Source: Verrucomicrobiota bacterium (GTDB lineage Bacteria > Verrucomicrobiota > Verrucomicrobiia > Opitutales > Opitutaceae). From it: a DNA stretch of 43,187 bases. Shown here piece after piece: positions 10,798 to 18,389 of the stretch. The notes beneath the pieces were generated by a model. That model made no database searches, was not told the DNA's origin, and saw nothing but the letters and a program-made list of their open reading frames with translations. The stretch covers positions 1 through 43,187 of the forward strand of contig JAUWBD010000014.1 of NCBI GenBank assembly GCA_030605125.1, read 5' to 3'. The position numbers were made by a program, and so were the translations under genes. Position 1 is the stretch's first letter. Every line of letters starts with the position of its first letter.

Positions 10798-12768
10798 TCA
10801 AAATCTCCAGGTGAGGCTGCCGTGGACGCCACGGGGGACCTCGGAAACGGGGGTCAGGTGGAACGGGGCCTGCTCGGGATGCTGATCCTGCAGGAGGTTG
10901 CGCCCGACGAGGGCGAATTCCAGGTGGTCGCCGTGGCGGTAGGCGAGGCGCAGGTCGGCCGTGAGGTAGGCAGGGACGTTGTGGAGGTTGTCCACGTAGC
11001 GGAGCTGGGCGTCGAGACCGAGGCGCCGGGTGAGATCGTGCGAGGAACGCAGCACCACCTGGTTTCGCGGGGAGGCGCGCTCGTAGGGGTTCGCGTCGGC
11101 GCCGGGCAGATCCACGAACAACAGCGAGTAGCTGGCGGAGATGCGCCAGGACGAGGCGGGCGAAACGGTGAGGGCGATCTCGCCGCCGCGGGTCTCGCCG
11201 GCGGCCTCGTGATTGGTGAAGGGCAACTCGGCCGTGCCGGGGGTGCCGGGGGCAAAGCCCGAGATGCCGCCGATGCCGACCAAGTTTTCGTAGCGGTTGT
11301 AGAACACCGCCAAGTCGAGGTGGACCTTGCTGGTGGGCTGGAAACGGTAGCCCAGCTCGGTCGCCCACAGCTCTTCGGATCGGACGTCGTCCGAACCGAC
11401 CAGGCGCGGGACGAAGATGCCGCCGCCGGGGCCGGGGAAGGGCGCGCCGGCGGCGATGGCAAAGGCGTCGGAGTATTCGAGCACGGAGGGCGTGCGGACG
11501 GCGCGCGAGGAGGCGGCCCAGATCGTCTGCCGGGCGGTGGGCTTGAAGGCGGCGCGCGCTCCGGGCTGGAACTCGAAACCGGTGTAGTTGTTGTGCTCCA
11601 CCTTCACGCCGCCGGTGAGGGTGAGGCGATCGGGGAGGAGGTGAAACTCGTCTTGGATGAAAAAGCTCCCGAGGTGGGATTCATGCCTCTCGTCGCGGAC
11701 GAGCACGGTGAAGTTGTTTTGGGCCAGGCGGGTCTCCGCGTGGCGGTAGCCGAGGCCCCAGGTGATGTCGTGCTGCTCGCCCAGGCCGAAGCTGTGCTGG
11801 GCGCTGAGGTCGAGGGTGTCGATGCGGGTGTTGGCGCGGCGAGACTCGTTGCGCCGGGCTTGATCGTAGTAGGCTTGGATCTCGATCCCGGAGCGCTCGG
11901 ACCAGTCCTTGGTCAGGCGGGCGAGGGTGTGGACGTTGTGCGCGTCGGTGGCGTCACGGGCGGTGCCGACGCTGGTGCCGCCTGCTTGCCAAACGAGTTT
12001 CGCGTCGTCGGCGGGATGGTGGTCGATGCGCACGGCGCCGTGCTCGCCCTGCCAGCTGTCGCCGGCCGGGCGGCCGTCGGGCAGCCGGAAGTCGTCGCGC
12101 GCGAAGGCCCCGGCGCGCACGCGGTAGTAGGTCTTGTCGTCGATGCGGCCGCCGTAGCGCACGTCGCCGCCGGCGCGTTCGACGTCGCCCGCGTAGGCCT
12201 GCACGTGCGCGCCTTGCGTGTCGCGCGCGTCGCGGGTGACGACGTTGATGACGCCGTTGACGGCGTTGGCCCCCCACACGGTGGAGCCGGGGCCGCGGAT
12301 CACTTCGACGCGGTCCACATCCTCGAGGACGAGTCGCAGCGAATCCCAATGCACGCCGGCGAAGAGCGGGGAGTAAACGGCGCGGCCGTCCACGAGCACG
12401 AGGAGTTTGTTGGCGAAGACGTTGTTGAAGCCGCGGGCGGAGACGGACCACTCGTTGGAGGAGACGGAGGCGACGTTCAGACCGGGCACGACGCGGAGCA
12501 CGTCGGCCAGGTGGGTGGCGCCGGAGCGGCGGATCTCGTCGTTGGAGAGGACGGTGATGGCCGCCGCGGTGTCGGAGAGCTTGCGTTCGCGTTTCGAGAC
12601 CGAGGTGACGGTCTCGTTCATCAACTCCTCCAGGCTGAGGTCGGCGTAGGGTGCGCGGGTCGGGTGGGCGAGGACCTCGTGATGCGCCGCGAGGGCGGCG
12701 CAGAGCGCGGCGATAAGCGACCGGCGGCGGAGAGTGGAGGGGCGCGGGAGCGTGGCGATGCGGGCCAT
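10798..12768 (-). CDS. TonB-dependent outer-membrane receptor, copy 1
   Basis: A 656-residue protein with a signal peptide (to about residue 34), a plug domain (about 40-170) and a 22-strand-type barrel ending in the outer-membrane signature SLTWRF. The plug starts with LSLEELMNETVTSVSKRERKLSDTAAA and contains VDRVEVIRGPGSTVWGANAVNGVINVVT, the classic FepA/CirA-type plug end. The plug opening with LSLEELMN-VTSVSK is typical of receptors encoded beside YfiR-like proteins and PAS kinases. Substrate unknown. It starts 11 nt after the stop of copy 2 and is followed 1 nt later by yfiR. It may act in uptake or as a signal-transducing receptor, but no extra N-terminal signalling domain is present. 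Confidence 0.93.
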   Translation of the reverse strand: MARIATLPRPSTLRRRSLIAALCAALAAHHEVLAHPTRAPYADLSLEELMNETVTSVSKRERKLSDTAAAITVLSNDEIRRSGATHLADVLRVVPGLNVASVSSNEWSVSARGFNNVFANKLLVLVDGRAVYSPLFAGVHWDSLRLVLEDVDRVEVIRGPGSTVWGANAVNGVINVVTRDARDTQGAHVQAYAGDVERAGGDVRYGGRIDDKTYYRVRAGAFARDDFRLPDGRPAGDSWQGEHGAVRIDHHPADDAKLVWQAGGTSVGTARDATDAHNVHTLARLTKDWSERSGIEIQAYYDQARRNESRRANTRIDTLDLSAQHSFGLGEQHDITWGLGYRHAETRLAQNNFTVLVRDERHESHLGSFFIQDEFHLLPDRLTLTGGVKVEHNNYTGFEFQPGARAAFKPTARQTIWAASSRAVRTPSVLEYSDAFAIAAGAPFPGPGGGIFVPRLVGSDDVRSEELWATELGYRFQPTSKVHLDLAVFYNRYENLVGIGGISGFAPGTPGTAELPFTNHEAAGETRGGEIALTVSPASSWRISASYSLLFVDLPGADANPYERASPRNQVVLRSSHDLTRRLGLDAQLRYVDNLHNVPAYLTADLRLAYRHGDHLEFALVGRNLLQDQHPEQAPFHLTPVSEVPRGVHGSLTWRF

Positions 12769-12779
12769 GGGGGGAAGCT

Positions 12780-14744
12780 TTAGAAATGCCAGGTGACCTT
12801 GGCGTGGACGCTGCGGGGGACCTCGTTGACGGTGCCCCCGAGGATGCCGGCGGCCTCGGGGTGAGAGGGCTCGAGCAGGTTTCTCCCGACGAGCGCGACC
12901 TCGAGGTTTTCAAGGGGCCGGTAGGCGAGGCGGAGGTCGGCGGTGAGGTAGGCGGGCGTCTGGTAAATTCGGTCCACGTAGCGCGCCTGGGCGTCGATCT
13001 GGAAGCGGCGGGTGACATCCCAGGCGGCGCCGAGGGTGGCCTGGTGACGCGGGGCCTTGAGCGGATCGGTGGAGACGAAGCCCGCGGGGACCTCGAGATC
13101 GACGAGGATCATGCCGAAGCCGGCGCGCAGATGCACGGACTCGGTGGCGGCGTAGTCGGCGAGGAGTTCGCCGCCGTAGGTTTGCGCGCGAGGGCCGTTG
13201 AGCACCGGAATCTCGGCGTAGCCGAAGGGCGCGCCGGGGACCCAGCGGGTGACGGGGCCGTAGGTGAGGAGGCCTTCGTAGTGATTGAAGAAGGTCGCGA
13301 GGTCGAACTTCAGGCGCGGGCTGGCCTGGATGCGGTAGCCGAGCTCGACCGTGTGCACGACCTCGGACTCGGGGTCTCCGTTGCCGGTGAGGATGGGCAC
13401 GAAGGCGCCGCCGGGCGTGAGGATCGGGGGGGCGACGACGTAGGCGAGGAGGTCCTGCGATTCCCATTGGCCGGGGGTGCGGACGGAGCGCGACACGGCG
13501 CTCCAGAGCGTCTGGTTCGGAGTGGGCTTGAACAGCGCGCGCAGGCTGGGCTGCACCTCCACGCCGGTGACGTCGTTGTGCTCGAACTTGGCGCCGCCGG
13601 TGATAAAGAGGCGATCGGGCACGAGGGCGTATTCGTGCTGGGCGAAGGCGCTGTAGAGGTGCTGTTCGAGGTGCCGGTTGCGCCCGATGGTCAAGGGGCC
13701 GGAGGGGAGCGCTTCGGTGATGATGTGGCGGTAGCCGAGGCCCCAGACGGTGATGTGGCGGTCGCCGATCAGGAGGGTGTGTTGAAACTCCACGTCGTAG
13801 GTGTCGATCGTGGAGATGGACCGGGGCGCGTCGTTTCGGTGCGTGCGGTCGTAGAAGACCTGGACCTCGACGGCGGAGTCCGGGGAAAGATCGTGGGAGA
13901 GACGCGCGATGGTGTTGACGTTGTAAACATCGGAGACGCCGGCCTCGAGGTCGGCGGCGGTGTAATCGGCCTGCCAGGTGAGATGGGTGGACTCGCCGCT
14001 GTAGTGGTCGAGTCGATACCCGGCGTGACGGCTATCCCAACTGTCGTCGTAGCTCGTGCCGGCGGTCGGGTGGCGGTCGCGGGACTGCCCGGTGGCGAAG
14101 ACGCGGTAGTAGGTGTTGTCGCCGAGCCTGCCGCCGTAGCGCGCGCCGCCGAAGGAATCGAGGTAGTCGCCGCCGCCGCCGTAAACGAGGCCGCCCTGCG
14201 TGTCCCGGGCCTCGCGCGAGGTGATGTTGATGACGCCGTTGACGGCGTTGGCCCCCCACAAGGTGGCGCCGGGGCCGCGGATGACCTCGATGCGGTCGAG
14301 GTCCTCGAGCATGGGTTGCTGGATGTCCCAATAGACGCCGGAGAAGAGCGGGGTGTAAACCGGCCGGCCGTCGATTAGGACGAGGAGCTTGTTGGCGTTG
14401 GTGACGTTGAAGCCGCGGGGCGAGACCGCCCACTGGCTGGCGTTGGCGGAGGAGACCTGCATGCCGGGCACCATGCGCAGCGTGTCGGCGACGTGGGTGG
14501 CGCCGGAGCGCTGGATGTCTTCGTGGGAAAGGACGTAGATGGCGGCGGCGGTGTCGGAGAGGCGTTGCGCGCGTTTCGAGGCGGAGGTGACGATCTCGTT
14601 CATCAACTCCTCGAGGGTGAAATCCGCATAGTGCCGGGCGGGCGTTTGCGCTTCGGCGACGGCGGCCCAGGTGACGCAGATCGTGACCAGCAGGGAGGTG
14701 CGGCGACGCACGGGCACGAAAGGCGAGGAAGGTGTGGATCGCAT
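12780..14744 (-). CDS. TonB-dependent outer-membrane receptor, copy 2
   Basis: A 654-residue paralogue of the next gene. It has a signal peptide to about residue 32 (ending AEAQ), a plug of about 40-175 (FTLEELMNEIVTSASKRAQRLSDTAAA, then LDRIEVIRGPGATLWGANAVNGVINIT) and a barrel ending in KVTWHF. The two receptors share long stretches in the plug and in the last barrel strands (YLTADLRLAYR, VGRNLL, EVPR-VH). Their barrel middles differ, so they probably bind different ligands. This is the first gene of the tight TonB-YfiR-kinase operon. A candidate attenuator hairpin lies 90-140 nt upstream. Confidence 0.93.
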   Translation of the reverse strand: MRSTPSSPFVPVRRRTSLLVTICVTWAAVAEAQTPARHYADFTLEELMNEIVTSASKRAQRLSDTAAAIYVLSHEDIQRSGATHVADTLRMVPGMQVSSANASQWAVSPRGFNVTNANKLLVLIDGRPVYTPLFSGVYWDIQQPMLEDLDRIEVIRGPGATLWGANAVNGVINITSREARDTQGGLVYGGGGDYLDSFGGARYGGRLGDNTYYRVFATGQSRDRHPTAGTSYDDSWDSRHAGYRLDHYSGESTHLTWQADYTAADLEAGVSDVYNVNTIARLSHDLSPDSAVEVQVFYDRTHRNDAPRSISTIDTYDVEFQHTLLIGDRHITVWGLGYRHIITEALPSGPLTIGRNRHLEQHLYSAFAQHEYALVPDRLFITGGAKFEHNDVTGVEVQPSLRALFKPTPNQTLWSAVSRSVRTPGQWESQDLLAYVVAPPILTPGGAFVPILTGNGDPESEVVHTVELGYRIQASPRLKFDLATFFNHYEGLLTYGPVTRWVPGAPFGYAEIPVLNGPRAQTYGGELLADYAATESVHLRAGFGMILVDLEVPAGFVSTDPLKAPRHQATLGAAWDVTRRFQIDAQARYVDRIYQTPAYLTADLRLAYRPLENLEVALVGRNLLEPSHPEAAGILGGTVNEVPRSVHAKVTWHF

Positions 14745-14832
14745 GGCGTGGCGTGGAGCGTTGGTGTGGGAGCCAGGCGGGCGGATGCGCGCCCGGGTTG
14801 GATTTGGGGGAAACTCAGGATGGTGGCGCCGT

Positions 14833-14885
14833 AAAAAAGGTGTTTAGGGAAAGGCCGACGCGGCTTTGGGGTAAACACCCCCAAA
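14833..14885 (-). terminator. Terminator with overlapping alternative hairpin (candidate attenuator)
   Basis: On the minus strand a hairpin with arms 14872-14879 and 14839-14846 (GGTGTTTA/TAAACACC) encloses an inner stem around 14850-14867. It is followed directly by six T residues (14838-14833), the layout of an intrinsic terminator. A second perfect 7-bp hairpin (TTTGGGG/CCCCAAA, 14865-14885) is transcribed just before it and shares bases with both the outer 5' arm and the inner stem, so the two cannot form together. It may simply end the upstream response-regulator transcript, or it may regulate read-through into the TonB operon that starts at 14744. Confidence 0.6.
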
Positions 14886-15075
14886 CATTCGGGCCTTTTG
14901 CCCATGCCCCGACGTGGTTCTCGGTGCGTGTAACTGCGGGCACCGGGCGCGGCGGTGCCGATCCGCGCATGGCGGAGAGGAGTTTTCCCGGGGTGCCGAG
15001 GGTGCGATCGCTGGGCGCGCCGCCGGAGAGTGGTCGCGGTCGTCGCAAGCGACGACGCTTACGGCGACGGGCGGG
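14886..15075. other. Non-coding gap upstream of the attenuator
   Basis: No gene is supported here. The only structure seen is an 8-bp perfect inverted repeat (GTCGTCGC/GCGACGAC) at 15039-15056, 20 nt downstream of the response-regulator stop. It lacks a T-tract, so it may be a transcript-end stabilising hairpin. Confidence 0.4.
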
Positions 15076-15450
15076 TCAGGGGGTGCCGGGGCCGGCGAAT
15101 TTCTCGATCTTGGGGAGCAGGCGGTCGAGCTCGATGGGCTTGGTGTCGTAGTCGTCGCAGCCGGCGGCGAGCGCCTGCTCGCGGTCGCCGGCCATGGCGT
15201 GGGCGGTGAGCGCGATCACCGGGATGTGGCGCGTGGTATCCGAAGCCTTGATACGGCGCGTGGCCTCCCAGCCGTCGATCACCGGCAGGCTCATGTCCAT
15301 GAGGATGAGCGCGGGCGCCTCGGTCTGCGCGAGGTCCACGCCCTGCTGGCCGTCCACCGCGATCACGATCTGGTAGCCGCGCCGCGTGAGGCGGCGGGAG
15401 AGCATGTCACGGTTCATCTCGTTGTCTTCGACGAGGAGGATTTTTGGCAT
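15076..15450 (-). CDS. Single-domain response regulator (CheY-like)
   Basis: A 124-residue receiver domain with no output domain. The acidic pocket (E8, D9), phospho-acceptor D52 in LILMDMSLPVIDG, T82 (IALTAHAM) and K104 (DTKPIE) are all present. Proteins of this type (DivK/CheY-like) act by protein contact or as phosphate shuttles. The ATG at 15450 gives the exact receiver start MPKILLVEDN; the longer frame from 15504 adds repeat-derived residues. It sits between the STAS protein and the TonB-kinase operon, so it is a plausible acceptor for the hybrid kinase or a link to the partner-switching block. That is inference. Confidence 0.93.
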   Translation of the reverse strand: MPKILLVEDNEMNRDMLSRRLTRRGYQIVIAVDGQQGVDLAQTEAPALILMDMSLPVIDGWEATRRIKASDTTRHIPVIALTAHAMAGDREQALAAGCDDYDTKPIELDRLLPKIEKFAGPGTP

Positions 15451-15471
15451 GGGGGAAAGCTGGGGACTTTG

Positions 15472-15587
15472 TTTTTTTACGCGAAGACGCGAAGATCGAA
15501 CCAAAGAGCGCGAAGAGGAAGAACGGAAACGAAAGCGCGGAATCCTTCGCGGCCTTGGTTTGGACCTTCGTGTCTTCGCGTTAAAAT
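15472..15587. repeat. Long imperfect palindrome (CGCGAAGACGCGAAG type)
   Basis: The left arm at about 15475-15519 and the right arm at about 15543-15586 are imperfect inverted copies of about 43 nt. ACGCGAAGACGCGAAG in the left arm matches CTTCGTGTCTTCGCGT in the right. It occupies the gap between the STAS gene and the response-regulator gene. It would form a long hairpin in the transcript. It looks like a member of a dispersed intergenic palindrome family. Confidence 0.7.
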
Positions 15588-15595
15588 TCGGGGCT

Positions 15596-15931
15596 TCAGC
15601 GCTCGGCGGCGAGGGCGGAGTCGAGGTCGGGGACGAGGTGGAGCACGGTGTGGAGGCCGGCGATCTCGAAAAAGTTGCGCAGGGCCGGCGTGAGGCCGGC
15701 GAGGAGGAGGCGACCGCCGTGTTTGCGTTGCTCCTTCTCGGCTTGGAGCAGCACGCGGAAGCCGGAGCTGGTCACGTAGTCGAGGGCGGAGCAGTCGAGA
15801 GCGACGGAGGCGGGGCCGGAGGAGAGGCGGGGTAGGAGCTCGGCGCGGAGCTCTTCGGAGCCGGCGTTGTCGAGCTTGCCGGCGAGGGTGAGGACGGTCC
15901 AGGAGCCGCGGGTGGAGGGCGTGATTTGCAT
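15596..15931 (-). CDS. STAS-domain anti-sigma-factor antagonist (SpoIIAA/RsbV-like)
   Basis: A 111-residue single STAS domain. LTLAGKLDNAGSEELRAEL (14-32) is the N-terminal half. ALDYVTSSGFRVLLQAEKE (49-67) carries the phosphorylation motif, with S56 at the position of the phospho-serine in SpoIIAA. Family role: when unphosphorylated it binds the anti-sigma kinase and frees the sigma factor. The likely kinase partner is the RsbW-like protein at 19468-19914. It lies 51 nt downstream of the Na/Pi-cotransporter gene. Confidence 0.9.
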   Translation of the reverse strand: MQITPSTRGSWTVLTLAGKLDNAGSEELRAELLPRLSSGPASVALDCSALDYVTSSGFRVLLQAEKEQRKHGGRLLLAGLTPALRNFFEIAGLHTVLHLVPDLDSALAAER

Positions 15932-15982
15932 GGTGAGGCTGGTTTGGAGCGGGCGGCGGGAGAAAGGCGAGCGCGGGCGGGG

Positions 15983-17605
15983 TTACGTTTGGGTGACGGC
16001 GGCGGGGTTGGCGAGGGCTTGTTGCGCGAGGGCGAATTGGCGGAGCAGCCAGACGGCGCGTTCGAAGAGGCCGGTGACGTAGAAGAGGTCGGACTTTTGC
16101 GCGTGGTCGAGGGCGGTCTCGGAGGCGAGGAGCTGGCGGCGGAGGCGCTCCATGAGGTCGCCGCGGTCGGCGGTGAGGCGGAGGAGGAGGGCGAGGTCGT
16201 CGGGATCGGAGGCACGCGTGGTGTCGAGGGCGGTGAGCAGGAGGGTGTCGAGGCTCTCGAGGAGCGAGTCGAGCAGGGGAGCCGAGGCGGAGCCGGGGCC
16301 GCGGAGGCGGGCGAGGGCGGCGGTGAAGTCGTGGATGGTGTCGGTGAGGGAGACGACGAGGGCGTGGCGTTGCTCGAGGGCGAGGAGGCGGGCGGAGGCC
16401 TGGGCGTCGGGCGACTGGCCGGCCAGTTCGCGGAGGTAGGCATGGATCTCGGCCGCGACCGTCTGGGCGGCGCGGTGGCGCACGGCGGGCGGGACGGCGG
16501 CGGCGGGCTGGCGCAGGGTGTCGAGCTGGGCGGGAAGCTGGGCGAGGAGCGCGACCTGTTCCTTGTCGGCGAGCTCGAGGGCGGAGTCGGGGTCGGCGAG
16601 GGCCTCGTTGGAGATGAAGCGCGGGCGGGAGAGGTCCTGCTCGTCGGTGGGCGGGGAGAGGCGGGCGAGCCAGGCGGCGGCGGGGCGCGAGCCGACGAGG
16701 GCGGCGAGGACCGCGGTGGATTGGAGAAAGAGAAAGGCGTAGGCGAGGCGGACCGGGGAGTCGGGCGAAGGGGCGAGCGCGGCGGAGAGCGAAAGCACAA
16801 GGGGCGCGCCGCTGTAGTGCTCCACGTAATACAGGGTGCAGAGCGCGAGGCCGGAGACGCCGTTGATGAGGGCTTGGTAGAGGGCGATCTGGCGGGGCAC
16901 GCCGCGGAGGTTGGAGGAGAGAAGGAAGATCGAGAGGCCGACGCCGGCGCCGGTGCCGAACATCATCATCGCGGCTTGGTCGAGGGAGAGCAGGCCGCCG
17001 TGGGCGAGGGCGATGGCGATGACGGCGATGGCGGAGGAGGACTGGACGAGGACGCGGAGGAGGGCGCCGGCGACGAAGGTGGCGAGCGCGGAGCCCTGGA
17101 TGAAGGCGGCGAGTTCGCGGAAGCCTTCGAAGGAGGGGAGCGGCGCGAAGGCCTCCTTCATGAGCTGGAGGCCGAGGAAGAGCAGGCCGACGTGGAAGAG
17201 GGCGGAGAGGGCGGGGCGGAGACGGGCGGGGCCGAGGTCGAAGGCGAGGGCGAGGCCGGCGACGCCGAGGAGGTAAAGGAAGGCGAGGTGCGCGTTGAGC
17301 GAGGCGAAGAAGACGAGCGGGACGGTGCCGAGGTTGGCCCAGGCGACGATGGGGAGCGCGTGGGCGACGGACATGAGGCCGCCGGAGACCAGGCTGGTGA
17401 GGATGAAGGCGACGGCGGTGGAGCTTTGGGTGACGGCCCCGAAGAGAAAACCGCCGGCGCCGGCGAGGAGGGGGCGGCGCGACCAGGCGGCGAGCTGACG
17501 GCGGAGGCGGCGGCTGGTGAGGCCCTGGAGGTGGGTGCGGATGCCCGAGACGCCGTGGAAAAAGAGGGCGAGGCCGGCGAGGAAGAGGGCGGCGAGCTCT
17601 GACAT
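15983..17605 (-). CDS. Na/Pi-cotransporter family protein with PhoU-like tail
   Basis: A 540-residue protein. The N-terminal half (1-320) has about 8-9 transmembrane helices and the two inverted QSS repeats of the family: TQSSTAVAF at Q60 and VQSSSAIAV at Q188. The C-terminal 200 residues (about 340-540) are cytosolic, helical and PhoU-like. Family role: sodium-coupled phosphate transport, with PhoU domains that may sense or gate. The position between STAS and receptor-like genes, not with pst or pho genes, suggests it feeds the signalling block. The start ATG at 17605 lies inside a perfect 16-bp palindrome. A second protein of the same architecture is at 36224-37861. Confidence 0.9.
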   Translation of the reverse strand: MSELAALFLAGLALFFHGVSGIRTHLQGLTSRRLRRQLAAWSRRPLLAGAGGFLFGAVTQSSTAVAFILTSLVSGGLMSVAHALPIVAWANLGTVPLVFFASLNAHLAFLYLLGVAGLALAFDLGPARLRPALSALFHVGLLFLGLQLMKEAFAPLPSFEGFRELAAFIQGSALATFVAGALLRVLVQSSSAIAVIAIALAHGGLLSLDQAAMMMFGTGAGVGLSIFLLSSNLRGVPRQIALYQALINGVSGLALCTLYYVEHYSGAPLVLSLSAALAPSPDSPVRLAYAFLFLQSTAVLAALVGSRPAAAWLARLSPPTDEQDLSRPRFISNEALADPDSALELADKEQVALLAQLPAQLDTLRQPAAAVPPAVRHRAAQTVAAEIHAYLRELAGQSPDAQASARLLALEQRHALVVSLTDTIHDFTAALARLRGPGSASAPLLDSLLESLDTLLLTALDTTRASDPDDLALLLRLTADRGDLMERLRRQLLASETALDHAQKSDLFYVTGLFERAVWLLRQFALAQQALANPAAVTQT

Positions 17606-17672
17606 GTCAGAGAATGACCTCTAGCCGACGCAGGCGGCTGGTCTGACATGTCCAATGACCAAGGACCATTGG
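17597..17672. promoter_or_regulatory. Palindrome cluster at the Na/Pi-cotransporter start
   Basis: A perfect 16-bp palindrome CTCTGACATGTCAGAG (17597-17612) covers the start codon at 17605-17603. An 11-bp copy of the same sequence, TCTGACATGTC, recurs 44 bp away (17642-17652). A further inverted repeat CCAATG/CATTGG follows at 17652-17672. Two copies of one dyad at a start codon fit an operator or an RNA element that masks translation initiation. They could also be a degenerate dispersed repeat. Confidence 0.45.
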
Positions 17673-17698
17673 CTTAAGCGGGCGGGACGCTGGTCGAA

Positions 17699-18343
17699 TC
17701 ACGGCGCGAGGCGGGTGGCGCGGAAGCAGAGCCAGAGGGAGGCGAAGACGGCGAAGGACGCGACGATCCAGGTGATGCGGCGCAGGACCTCGTAGCGGGC
17801 GGCGGCGCGGGCGAACGCGCTCTTCAGCTCCGCGGTGGTTGACGCTTCCATGGTGGCCGCCAAGGCGTCGAGTTTTTCGTCCAAGGCGCGGTCGATGCCG
17901 CGCACGGCGGCGTCGGTCGCGAGCGGATTGGCGGGGTCAAAGGAGGACAGGGCGACGCGGTAGGCTTCGCCCAGGCGGGTGTGCTCCTCGAGTGCCTCCG
18001 AGAATGGCGAAAGCTCCAGGGCGGACTCGCGCGACGCCAGGATCTCAAGGTCTCGACGGACTTCGGCCTCGTGGCGCTCGAAGCGGTCGCGATAGGTGGC
18101 GAGATCCTGCAGGTCGCGGCCGCGCAGCAGAACGTTTTTCCACTCCTGAACCTGGGTTTTGAAGGCGGCTCGGGCGCGGACGGTGAGCACAAGCGCGTCT
18201 TCGGCGGCGTCGAGGCGCGCGAGGTCCTCGGCGGTTTTTTGGTTGGTGTGGTGGAGGGCGAAGAGGCCCGTGGCGCCGAGGAGGAGGACGAGGAGGGAAA
18301 CGAAGGCCGCGACAGGGAGCAGGCTGGGGCGGGCGGGGCTCAT
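17699..18343 (-). CDS. Receptor-like four-helix-bundle membrane protein without output domain
   Basis: A 214-residue protein. TM1 is at about 10-30 and TM2 at about 190-207, with about 155 helical periplasmic residues between. FKTQVQEWKNVLLRGRDLQDLATYRDRF (61-88) matches the conserved turn of 4HB-type chemoreceptor sensor domains. The protein ends 7 residues after TM2, so it has no HAMP, MA or kinase domain. It is therefore a sensor domain that must signal through another membrane partner, or a truncated receptor. Neighbours are the GPP34 protein (46-nt gap) and the Na/Pi-cotransporter. Confidence 0.75.
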   Translation of the reverse strand: MSPARPSLLPVAAFVSLLVLLLGATGLFALHHTNQKTAEDLARLDAAEDALVLTVRARAAFKTQVQEWKNVLLRGRDLQDLATYRDRFERHEAEVRRDLEILASRESALELSPFSEALEEHTRLGEAYRVALSSFDPANPLATDAAVRGIDRALDEKLDALAATMEASTTAELKSAFARAAARYEVLRRITWIVASFAVFASLWLCFRATRLAP

Positions 18344-18354
18344 TTTCGGGCGGC

Positions 18355-18382
18355 GAGAACGAGTAAGAGAACGAGGACGATT
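18355..18382. repeat. 28-bp intercistronic repeat, copy A
   Basis: This matches 20886-20913 at 26 of 28 positions. It fills the gap between the GPP34 gene and the four-helix-bundle gene, 12 nt upstream of the latter's start. The unit itself is built from repeated GAGAACGA. Confidence 0.7.
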
Positions 18383-18389
18383 TCCCGGG

